Of a DNA stretch of 60,559 nucleotides, positions 55,301 to 60,559 are shown piece after piece (the first letter of the stretch is position 1; each line of letters begins with the position of its first letter). The stretch is from assembly GCA_012838805.1 (NCBI GenBank), contig DUON01000019.1, forward strand, positions 1-60,559. The letters run 5' to 3'. The translations under genes were made by a program, and so were the position numbers. The notes beneath the pieces are model-generated. The model saw only the letters and a program-made list of their open reading frames with translations, did no database searches and was not told the origin of the DNA. The DNA comes from Clostridiales bacterium. Lineage in GTDB: Bacteria; Bacillota; Clostridia; Christensenellales; DTU072.

Positions 55301-56103
55301 TGGCGAAACCACGAGTGTTTATACCAGTTTTTCCCGGTACAAACTGCGAGTACGACACCACCAAAAGATTTAAACTTGCAGGAGCTGAGACTGATATCGT
55401 TGTAGTAAAAAACCTTGTCCCAGGTGACATTAAGGACACAATAGAAAGGTTCAAAAATGCTATCCGTAATTCCCAAATCATAGCTTTCCCCGGCGGAGCT
55501 TCGGGCGGCAACCAGCCCGACGGCAGCGGAAAATTTATAGCCACTACATTTAGAAACCCCGTTCTTGTCGATGCCTTATATGATTTGTTTCATAATAGAG
55601 ACGGACTTATTCTTGGCATTGACAACGGTTTTCAGGCATTAGTAAAGCTTGGTCTTTTGCCCTATGGCAAAATCAAACCACATGATGAAAATTCTCCTAC
55701 TATTACCTACAACGACATAGGCAGGCATGTGAGCACTATTGCTAATATAAGGGTTTGTTCTAATTTAAGCCCTTGGCTAAGCTCTGTAAAGGTAGGTGAT
55801 ATTTTCAGCGTCCCCATAAGTAATGTAGAAGGGAAATTCATAGCTTCACCTTCGGAAATGCAAAGAATAGTAGAGAACGGTCAAATTGCCACACAATATG
55901 TGGACTTAGAGGGCAATGTCACAATGATACCCCCCTATAACCCGACGGGCTCCATGCAGGCAATAGAGGGCATAACTTCTCCCGACGGCAGAATCTTTGG
56001 CAAAATGGGGCACGCTGAAAGGATAGGTCCAAACCTCTATAAGAATTTGGGCGGAGAATTTGATATGAAAATATTTGAAAGCGGAATCATGTATTTTCAA
56101 TAA
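52381..56103 (+). CDS. purL: Long-form phosphoribosylformylglycinamidine synthase with altered glutaminase nucleophile
   Basis: 1240 residues in single-chain order: PurS-like N-terminus, linker, two AIR-synthetase-like halves (NHPTEIEPYGGAATCLGGAIRD, SDHCRHTTF, GKDSMSGSF) and a C-terminal class I glutaminase (from about 975, VFIPVFPGTNCEYDTT). The nucleophile elbow, normally a GxCNGxQ pattern, reads LGIDNGFQALVKLG with Asp1081 in place of Cys, while the catalytic His1211 and Glu1213 (MGHAER) remain. The glutaminase is thus predicted inactive, and the enzyme may use free ammonia. Many Bacillota use separate purS, purQ and purL; this one uses the fused form. Last gene of the operon. Confidence 0.95.
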   Translation: MIKRVFSLKKEGFDPKARILLSEIRDVLNIQAKSLKIFNRYDIQGLDEEFQTAVDTIFSEKPVDYVFLDELPQAPDCKYLVVEFLPGQYDQRADSAMQCIELLTQKARPFIKCATVYCIEGIDQKQYEKIKNYLINPVECREGSMQMPQTLEFECRAPRDVETVEGFIDYDKEQLKEYYESQSFAMTFEDLLFIQSYFEKEKRNPTITELKVIDTYWSDHCRHTTFLTELMDIAIDSDNPHLNKALELYEELFEEINGDKKEKYKCLMDIATIAAKKLRKDGVLDNLDISDEINACSVEVEVDNDGLKEDWLIMFKNETHNHPTEIEPYGGAATCLGGAIRDPLSGRAYVYQGMRVTGAADPTEPIENTLKGKLPQRVLSKVAAEGFSSYGNQIGVPTGIVNEIYHPRYKAKRMEAGYVIGGVPKANVVRQKPKAGDIVLIVGGETGRDGCGGATSSSKAHNEDSINECGAEVQKGDPLIERRLLRLFKRADVAPMIIKCNDFGAGGVSVAVGELADSLDIYLDKVPQKYPGLNGTELAISESQERMAVVIHKSDLEKFIELCAEENLNAVNIAEVTTTGRMRMFFNGKTIVDIKREFLNTNGVKQISKALIYDKSQSVLTKENEELIKTAERDIKEAVLKDLSSLNACSQKGIVDMFDSTIGASSIFVPLGGKYQLTPSLVMASKPPVSGETNTATVSTFACPIELLEISPFNGAIYSIILSINKLVASGVGHNTIRLSLQEFFKKLRNDPRRWGEVTSALLGALYAQYNLGLAAIGGKDSMSGSFNEMDVPPTLISFAMGIGRADTLISNVFKKGQKLFRIKLKRDKDFIPDFKYLIKLYNILNINIEKGNIEAATVVERCVMTDLIKSLVGEGSGISFARTDIDLFMPSYGDFIVAIKDIEELPIEDVDYLGIVDDSGAVKGNDFTLTKEEIRSAYTSRLEKVFPIIAKAEGEAKAFDYIVNETYKCKTKVAKPRVFIPVFPGTNCEYDTTKRFKLAGAETDIVVVKNLVPGDIKDTIERFKNAIRNSQIIAFPGGASGGNQPDGSGKFIATTFRNPVLVDALYDLFHNRDGLILGIDNGFQALVKLGLLPYGKIKPHDENSPTITYNDIGRHVSTIANIRVCSNLSPWLSSVKVGDIFSVPISNVEGKFIASPSEMQRIVENGQIATQYVDLEGNVTMIPPYNPTGSMQAIEGITSPDGRIFGKMGHAERIGPNLYKNLGGEFDMKIFESGIMYFQ

Positions 56104-56172
56104 GACTATGCTAAAAAGGATAAAACGCTGTAAGAAATATTATCAACAGATAGAAAAATCTACAAATATACC

Positions 56173-56201
56173 TTGTACTTTCTGTCGATTGATGTTAGAA
56201 T
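56173..56201 (+). promoter_or_regulatory. Possible extended -10 promoter before the uracil permease
   Basis: -10 TAGAAT (56196-56201) preceded by TGT (extended) with a weak -35 TTGTAC 17 nt upstream. It would start transcription directly before the hairpin at 56218-56251. Confidence 0.4.
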
Positions 56202-56217
56202 ATAAAAGGTTTTAATT

Positions 56218-56251
56218 AAAAATTAGCCTATAAGCCATATAGGCAATTTTT
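56218..56251 (+). terminator. Hairpin with U-tract in the uracil-permease leader
   Basis: GCCTATA (56226-56232) pairs with TATAGGC (56238-56244), extended by AAATT/AATTT across a mismatch, and is followed by T's. It either ends the pur operon or attenuates the permease transcript. Confidence 0.7.
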
Positions 56252-56292
56252 ATATAAATTTGTGTTAGGACAATAATTTTTGGAGGTACCAT

Positions 56293-57621
56293 ATGGGAAA
56301 AAATGTCGGGAACGCTAAACAAACGACAGGCATGGATATCCTGCTTGCTTTTCAGCATTTATTCGCTATGTTTGGGGCTACTGTGCTTGTACCGTTATTG
56401 ACGGGTTTGAACGCCTCGTTAGCTCTCGTGACAGCAGGTATAGGCACTTTTATCTTTCATTTGGTGACAAAAGGTAAAGTGCCTGTTTTTTTGGGCTCAA
56501 GCTTTGCTTTTATCGCTGGAACCGCACATGCAGTGAGCACCAAAGGCATTGAATATGCTCAAGGCGGAATTATCATAGCGGGCGCATTGTATCTGCTATT
56601 CGCTTTCATAGTATATTTTGTAGGTGTGGAAAGAATAAAGAAATTGTTTCCTCCCGTGGTCACAGGTCCGGTTATTGTGGTTATTGGACTTAGCCTTGCT
56701 TCAGTCGGTGTGCAAGACGCCAGCGGCATGAACAGCGGAGACCCTGCAGGCATAAGCTGGCTTATCGCCTTGTTTGTCGTTCTTGTGGTCGTGCTTTGCA
56801 ACGCCATAAAGTATAGAGGAATCTGGAAACTTATCCCCATACTTATAGGTATGGCGTCAGGTTATATCCTATGTATTATTTTGAATGCGGCGGGCGTTTT
56901 TGCTATGGACTATTCCCCATTCAAGACCAATGAATGGATAAATATTCCCTATGTGACCGAAGGGTTTTTCAGCTTGCCAAAATTTGACCTTGCGATTATC
57001 TTATCGATAGCTCCCGTAGCTATGGTCACTTTTATGGAACATATTGGCGATATTACTACCAATAGCGCAGTAGTAGGAAAAGACTTTTTCAAAGACCCTG
57101 GTCTCCACAGGACTTTGATCGGAGACGGCTTAGCCACTATGGCGGCAGGTTTCTTCGGCGGTCCTGCAAACACTACTTACAGCGAGAACACCGGTGTTTT
57201 GGCGGCGACTAAGAACTATAACCCAAGTGTCTTAAGGTGGACAGCTTTGTTTGCCATAATCCTTGGCTTTTTCGGCAAATTTGGTGCGGTGCTTCAAACC
57301 ATACCCGGTCCGGTAAAGGGCGGAATTGAGCTTGTGCTGTTTGGAATGATAGCAGCTATCGGTATCAGAACCCTTGCGGAATCGGATACTGATATGTCGG
57401 AGTTCAGAAATATCATCGTCGTATCCTTAATTCTGGTTTTAGGTATTGGAATTTCTATAATCGGGGGTATAAACATCAACTTTACACAGAATTTCTCCCT
57501 TAACCTTTCCGGTCTTTTCATAGCTACTGTTGTGGGCGTCGTATTAAATGCGATAATGCCCAATGTCCCCAAAAAATCTGACAAAATAGGCGAAGTGGAG
57601 AAAACGGAAAAAGCTGAATAA
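56293..57621 (+). CDS. NCS2 family uracil permease
   Basis: 442 residues, about 14 TM. The NCS2 signatures are present: LAFQHLFAMFGATVLVPLLTGL at the N-terminus, GSSFAFIAG, VTGPVIVVIGLSLA, MEHIGDITTNSAVVGKDF and FFGGPANTTYSENTGVLAATK. The acidic residue plus TTYxEN is typical of UraA/PyrP rather than xanthine or urate carriers. It is therefore a proton-coupled uracil importer, adding pyrimidine salvage to the purine block. GGAGGT precedes the ATG. Own leader with hairpin; a terminator follows. Confidence 0.9.
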   Translation: MGKNVGNAKQTTGMDILLAFQHLFAMFGATVLVPLLTGLNASLALVTAGIGTFIFHLVTKGKVPVFLGSSFAFIAGTAHAVSTKGIEYAQGGIIIAGALYLLFAFIVYFVGVERIKKLFPPVVTGPVIVVIGLSLASVGVQDASGMNSGDPAGISWLIALFVVLVVVLCNAIKYRGIWKLIPILIGMASGYILCIILNAAGVFAMDYSPFKTNEWINIPYVTEGFFSLPKFDLAIILSIAPVAMVTFMEHIGDITTNSAVVGKDFFKDPGLHRTLIGDGLATMAAGFFGGPANTTYSENTGVLAATKNYNPSVLRWTALFAIILGFFGKFGAVLQTIPGPVKGGIELVLFGMIAAIGIRTLAESDTDMSEFRNIIVVSLILVLGIGISIIGGININFTQNFSLNLSGLFIATVVGVVLNAIMPNVPKKSDKIGEVEKTEKAE

Positions 57622-57645
57622 GAAATAAACAAAAAAATTATCGGG

Positions 57646-57669
57646 AAAAAGGGCAACTTGCCCTTTTTT
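57646..57669 (+). terminator. Intrinsic terminator after the uracil permease
   Basis: An 11-bp stem, AAAAAGGGCAA (57646-57656) with TTGCCCTTTTT, and a one-base centre, so the real loop is larger. Followed by a long T-rich stretch. Confidence 0.9.
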
Positions 57670-57693
57670 CTTTTTTTCTCACATAATAATCTT

Positions 57694-58467
57694 ATGAAAA
57701 GAGCTTTAGTGATAGGCGGCTCCAGCGGAATAGGTCTTGCGATAATAGATAAGCTTTTAGAAAAAGGTTATCAAGTAACCAATATATCTCGCAGAGTGTG
57801 TCCAAGAACCCAAGTGGAAAGTCATGAAATTGATGTTGAGGATAAATTCAGATATGAGAAGGCACTCTTTGACATTTGCCAAAAGAATAAGCCCAATTTA
57901 TTGATATATTCAGCAGGGTACAGTATGGCAGCGGAGATACAAAAGGTAAGACAAAGGGACTATCGCTATTTGTTTGAGGTCAATTTTTTCGCAGTACTAA
58001 CCGCCATAAGAATAGCAAGCGCTTCTATGAAAGAAAAAGGGGGCAGAATTATTGTTATCAGCAGCGTCGGCGGCGTCATGCCCATATTATACGATCCTTA
58101 CTATTCCGCTTCAAAAGCCGCTGTCGATATGCTTTGTTTTAGTTTAAGGGCAGAGCTTGAAAGGGAAAATATCTATATTACGAGTTTGTTGCCGGGAGGA
58201 ACAAGGACAGCTTTCACATATAAGAGAAATGTATATAAGTCAAAGGACCTCTTTCTGAACAATGCGGTGAAAAGGCTTTATTTAATTGAACAAAACGGCA
58301 TAACAGCCGAAAAGGTCGCTTTAGCCGCACTCAAGATTATGAGAAAGAAAAACCCGCCCATAATTTATGGAGCGGGGATACTTGACAGATTGTCTATTTT
58401 TGCAAGGAAAATTCTTCCCGAGAAAATAGCTCTTTATTTTATAAAAAAGCTGTATTATAAGGTTTAG
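57694..58467 (+). CDS. Short-chain dehydrogenase/reductase
   Basis: About 257 residues of the classical SDR type. The cofactor loop is GGSSGIGLAII near residue 7, SAGYSMAAE replaces NAG, the catalytic Ser lies in VISSVGG, and the YxxxK motif is YYSASKAAVDM. PGGTRTAF follows. Substrate unknown. The frame is open to a TTG inside the preceding terminator; the ATG at 57694 is the real start. It has no ribosome site, and a CATAAT lies 6 nt upstream with TTGCCC 18 nt before that. It ends convergently with the SecB-like gene, overlapping by 4 nt. Confidence 0.88.
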   Translation: MKRALVIGGSSGIGLAIIDKLLEKGYQVTNISRRVCPRTQVESHEIDVEDKFRYEKALFDICQKNKPNLLIYSAGYSMAAEIQKVRQRDYRYLFEVNFFAVLTAIRIASASMKEKGGRIIVISSVGGVMPILYDPYYSASKAAVDMLCFSLRAELERENIYITSLLPGGTRTAFTYKRNVYKSKDLFLNNAVKRLYLIEQNGITAEKVALAALKIMRKKNPPIIYGAGILDRLSIFARKILPEKIALYFIKKLYYKV

Positions 58468-58916
58468 ATATAGACTTTGGTTATTTCCGAGCCGCCTCTG
58501 GAATTTGTCAAGGAGCTGTCTTGGATATTTATTTTTTCAAACAGCTTTGCGATATCTATCGTGGGCAGAATGTAGGGCGGCACATTGGCGTTCATGGTAA
58601 CTGAACTGACAACTGTTCTTAGATAGGGAAACAGTATTTCCGCCGCTCTTGGCGCCAAGACTTTTATGTCAGCATCCACGCCTAACACAAAAAATCTCCC
58701 CACAAGACCAATATTGAACTCAAACGGGACGGGGTCTTCTTGTTTTTCGATAGCCGCCGACATCAAAATATCAAACCCTTTGTCAATTTTCCTTAAACTA
58801 AAACCAATCTTAGGATTAAGCTTAAAATTCTTCACCCCCGGAGGATTATCCACTGCTCTAAACTGAATATCCTTGACCTTATAGCCTTTGAAAACCAAAT
58901 TTGTTGTTACTGACAT
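58464..58916 (-). CDS. SecB-like protein-export chaperone family
   Basis: 150 residues. The C-terminal part carries the SecB-like pattern: LAPRAAEILFPYLRTVVSSVT, then NVPPYILPTIDIAKLFE. The N-terminal beta strands fit the SecB fold (LVFKGYKVKDIQFRAV). SecB holds proteins unfolded, classically for Sec export in Proteobacteria. Distant SecB-like proteins occur in Gram-positives and with toxin-antitoxin pairs. GGGAGGA precedes the ATG, with a TGGTATAAT extended -10 upstream on this strand. The neighbours are an SDR and methyltransferase debris, not sec genes. The family assignment is by pattern only. Confidence 0.65.
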   Translation of the reverse strand: MSVTTNLVFKGYKVKDIQFRAVDNPPGVKNFKLNPKIGFSLRKIDKGFDILMSAAIEKQEDPVPFEFNIGLVGRFFVLGVDADIKVLAPRAAEILFPYLRTVVSSVTMNANVPPYILPTIDIAKLFEKINIQDSSLTNSRGGSEITKVYI

Positions 58917-59062
58917 TTCTTCCTCCCAATTTTGTCTAATTTCATTATACCATATTATTCTTGCCCATGGTTATAATAAACAAGATAAGCTTGCAATATT
59001 CTATAAAATAACCTATATTACATTAAGAAATCCATATAATTATCCTATAAAAAAGGTAAAAA

Positions 59063-59239
59063 ATGTATAAAAGAAATAGCATAAGCCTAAAGCCATTCGT
59101 AAAATGGGCAGGGGGGAAGGGCAGCTTAGTTAAAGATATAATAAAATTCATACCGTCTGACGCTGCTTTTACTAAATATGCCGAACCTTTTGTCGGCGGC
59201 GGGGCTATGTTTTTTTATGGTGCAGCCTTTAGGCTTTGA
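59063..59239 (+). pseudogene. N-terminal fragment of a Dam-type DNA adenine methyltransferase
   Basis: 58 codons with the start of a Dam/DpnM-family enzyme: LKPFVKWAGGKGSLVKDI (SAM-binding motif) and YAEPFVGGGAMFFY (motif I). The frame then ends at TGA after a short unrelated tail. Normal enzymes are about 270 residues, so over three quarters is missing. The junction near 59210-59220 joins it to a piece of another methyltransferase in a different frame. Non-functional remnant of a restriction-modification or phage methylase. Confidence 0.85.
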
Positions 59240-59396
59240 AGTAATGCAGGTGTTTTAAGGGGCTGGCTTTAGATTAAAGGAAATTGCAATAAAAGAACAA
59301 CATAACTGTAAAGCGACTCCATTATGGAGAAAAAATAGTATAAAATATAATTTTCTACTCCTAGCACACGAATATCTATTCATATTTAGAAAATAA
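59217..59396 (+). pseudogene. C-terminal fragment of a second DNA methyltransferase
   Basis: A frame offset from the Dam fragment reads VQPLGFEVMQVF, a TAA at 59256-59258, then GAGFRLKEIAIKEQHNCK and NFLLLAHEYLFIFRK to a TAA at 59394. The AGFRLKE, KEQHN and LLLAHEYLF patterns are typical of the C-terminus of N4/N6-type site-specific methyltransferases. The internal stop could come from small compensating indels in the T and G runs. A decayed fragment fused after the Dam piece. Confidence 0.7.
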
Positions 59397-59397
59397 A

Positions 59398-59420
59398 AGA
59401 GCCGCTAAAATAGCGGCTCT
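59398..59420. terminator. Bidirectional terminator by the SCP2-like gene
   Basis: A perfect 10-bp stem, AGAGCCGCTA (59398-59407) with TAGCGGCTCT (59411-59420), and an AAA loop. On the minus strand it is followed by TTTTATTT, 21 nt after the stop of the leftward gene. Confidence 0.9.
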
Positions 59421-59441
59421 AATAAGTAGCGATTGTCCTTT

Positions 59442-60254
59442 TTATAAAGTCACCAATAAATCCTGAAGTATCGACATGATATCGTTTAATTGTGCGCCAT
59501 ATTCGGGAGCTCCAATAATTTCGACATCGCCAGCTTCCACGCTTTCTACGAATTCTTTTTTCCTCAGCAATGTGCTGATAGCTCCGTCAATGCTGAAAAA
59601 GTGGAAACATACAAAAGGATTCTTTCTTTGATAGACTCCTCTGCCAGCTTTTGACTTTCCGCCTTTTACTCTTAAGTAACATGCAATTTTTGGTTCTTTC
59701 AGGTCTCCGACTATGAATTGATAAATTCTATCGGGCTGCATTGTCCAGTCTTTTATGCCTTCCCATCCAAGCTTGTTGGCGACAGAAAGCGCGGTCGTAA
59801 TCATATACAAACTCAATTTTACTTTGAGATACTTTTTAAGATCGTCCGTGGGCTCTACTGTCGGCATCATCAACATAAGCTGCATAAGGAGCATTATTGT
59901 ATTGATTAAGAGAGCGGGTTTGGTGAAAAGACCTTTGAAGATGCATTTCATATCGGGCAGACTGGTCATACTTCCCTTGAACATCCTTACCATTTTGGCT
60001 ATGGTATTGAATGTCAGCTCAAGGTCGGGCTTTTGGTCATATTCGCCTTGTACTACTGTTAAATTACCCTTGTCAAAAATGAGGTGGCACACGAGGTCTC
60101 CGTCGTCGTCCATGCCTCTGAATTGAACGACAGCCTCTACATTTTCCCACTTTTTCTTAATTTTTGGGTTTTCTTCAATGACAACTTTCATTACAGGAAA
60201 GGCGGCGCTAAAGAACAGCTGTGCTACCAGTTTATCTTGCTTAGAAGCTTTCAT
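59442..60254 (-). CDS. SCP2-like (sterol-carrier-protein fold) protein
   Basis: 270 residues. The region around 38-110 (VVQFRGMDDDGDLVCHLIFDKG, then KPDLELTFNTIAKMVRMFKG) looks like an SCP2 lipid-binding domain. A hydrophobic Met/Leu-rich helix (about 118-133) and a longer C-terminal region follow. SCP2-fold proteins bind hydrophobic ligands; the ligand here is unknown. GGGAGGTG precedes the ATG. It lies 14 nt after the transketolase-subunit stop on the same strand, so it is probably co-transcribed with it. The family call is by pattern and moderate. Confidence 0.6.
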   Translation of the reverse strand: MKASKQDKLVAQLFFSAAFPVMKVVIEENPKIKKKWENVEAVVQFRGMDDDGDLVCHLIFDKGNLTVVQGEYDQKPDLELTFNTIAKMVRMFKGSMTSLPDMKCIFKGLFTKPALLINTIMLLMQLMLMMPTVEPTDDLKKYLKVKLSLYMITTALSVANKLGWEGIKDWTMQPDRIYQFIVGDLKEPKIACYLRVKGGKSKAGRGVYQRKNPFVCFHFFSIDGAISTLLRKKEFVESVEAGDVEIIGAPEYGAQLNDIMSILQDLLVTL

Positions 60255-60268
60255 AAATACACCTCCCG

Positions 60269-60559
60269 TTATACTTCATCTTCCCAGTCTTCGTCTTCTT
60301 CGAACTCCTTGCCCATAATCTCTCTTACTGTTTCGGCTATGCCGTTAGAGTCAAGTTTATAGTGAGAGTAAAGGTCTTCGGGATATCCAACCATGCTGAA
60401 TTCGTCTTGAAGCCCTATTTTTGTAAAGGCACAGCCTTTTCCGCTTTCAGCAATAACCGCAGCGACCGAATCGCCCAGACCGCCTATGGTGTTGTGTTCT
60501 TCAATGGTAATAATTCTTCTGGTCTCTTTGACGGCTTGGACTATAATATCCTTATCTAT
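60269..60559 (-). CDS. Transketolase C-terminal subunit, 3' end (5' truncated by window edge)
   Basis: The last 96 codons of a gene that continues past the window. The sequence reads IITIEEHNTIGGLGDSVAAV, then GLQDEFSMVGYPEDLYSHYKL and TVREIMGKEF. It matches the C-terminal domain of the split transketolase of anaerobes, or the related C-terminal domain of DXP synthase. The EEHNTIGGLGDSVAAVIAE pattern favours the separate transketolase C-subunit. It ends in an acidic tail (EDEDWEDEV). The SCP2-like gene follows 14 nt later. Confidence 0.85.
   Translation of the reverse strand: MDKDIIVQAVKETRRIITIEEHNTIGGLGDSVAAVIAESGKGCAFTKIGLQDEFSMVGYPEDLYSHYKLDSNGIAETVREIMGKEFEEDEDWEDEV

Noticed and set aside
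57658..57693. TTG start extending the SDR
   Set aside because: The extension lies inside the preceding terminator stem and U-tract and encodes Phe-rich sequence absent from SDRs.

Overview
The window is a low-GC chromosomal segment of an endospore-forming Bacillota, most likely an uncultured anaerobic Clostridia. Sporulation proteins SpmA, SpmB, a SpoIIQ-like protein and SpoIVFB are present. So are c-di-AMP synthase CdaA, two guanine-class riboswitches, strong AGGAGG ribosome sites with sigma-A promoters, and many lipoproteins. Nearly everything is chromosomal housekeeping. There are no rRNA or tRNA genes, insertion sequences, prophage or CRISPR arrays. The only trace of a foreign element is a decayed DNA-methyltransferase remnant near 59.1-59.4 kb.

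Layout. 0-9.5 kb: the 3' end of rho, fba, a tRNA/rRNA methyltransferase pair (trmN6-like, rsmI), a leftward mscS-hypothetical-spmA-spmB set, leuS and gap. 9.6-18.5 kb: a three-gene operon of an anchored extracellular protein plus an FtsX-type ABC transporter, apparently leaderless, then a GH38 alpha-mannosidase with a trypsin-like lipoprotein and a small HExxH membrane protein. 18.6-25 kb, leftward: a SpoIIQ-like LytM protein, a small secreted protein, and a tight five-gene run holA-membrane protein-cdaA-DUF1015-lysC. 25.2-31.3 kb: an ECF S component, a stand-alone structured ncRNA of about 175 nt, a coiled-coil protein with a degenerate ABC-ATPase domain, and a 1224-residue surface protein with two metallophosphoesterase domains. 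31.5-38 kb: serC-serA, spoIVFB, and a cyclophilin-hslO-TPR operon. 38.2-45.2 kb: two very large LRR/InlB-repeat lipoproteins. 45.3-57.6 kb: purine and pyrimidine salvage and synthesis, comprising a guanine riboswitch with an AzgA/PbuG-type permease, a second variant riboswitch with purE-purM-purN-purH-purD-purL, and a uracil permease. 57.7-60.6 kb: an SDR, a SecB-like chaperone, methyltransferase debris, an SCP2-like protein and the end of a transketolase subunit.

How it works together. The 45-57 kb block is one nucleotide regulon in which guanine-type aptamers gate uptake and de novo synthesis by transcription attenuation. The most notable items are: a long-form PurL whose glutaminase nucleophile Cys is Asp; the structured ncRNA at 25.92-26.10 kb; a variant purE riboswitch whose P1 strand can also pair with a perfect 13-nt downstream complement; the pseudo-ABC coiled-coil protein beside the twin-phosphoesterase surface protein; and several genes lacking any ribosome-binding site, one of them with a consensus promoter whose expected start site falls on the ATG. 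All identifications come from reading motifs and translations; no database search was run.
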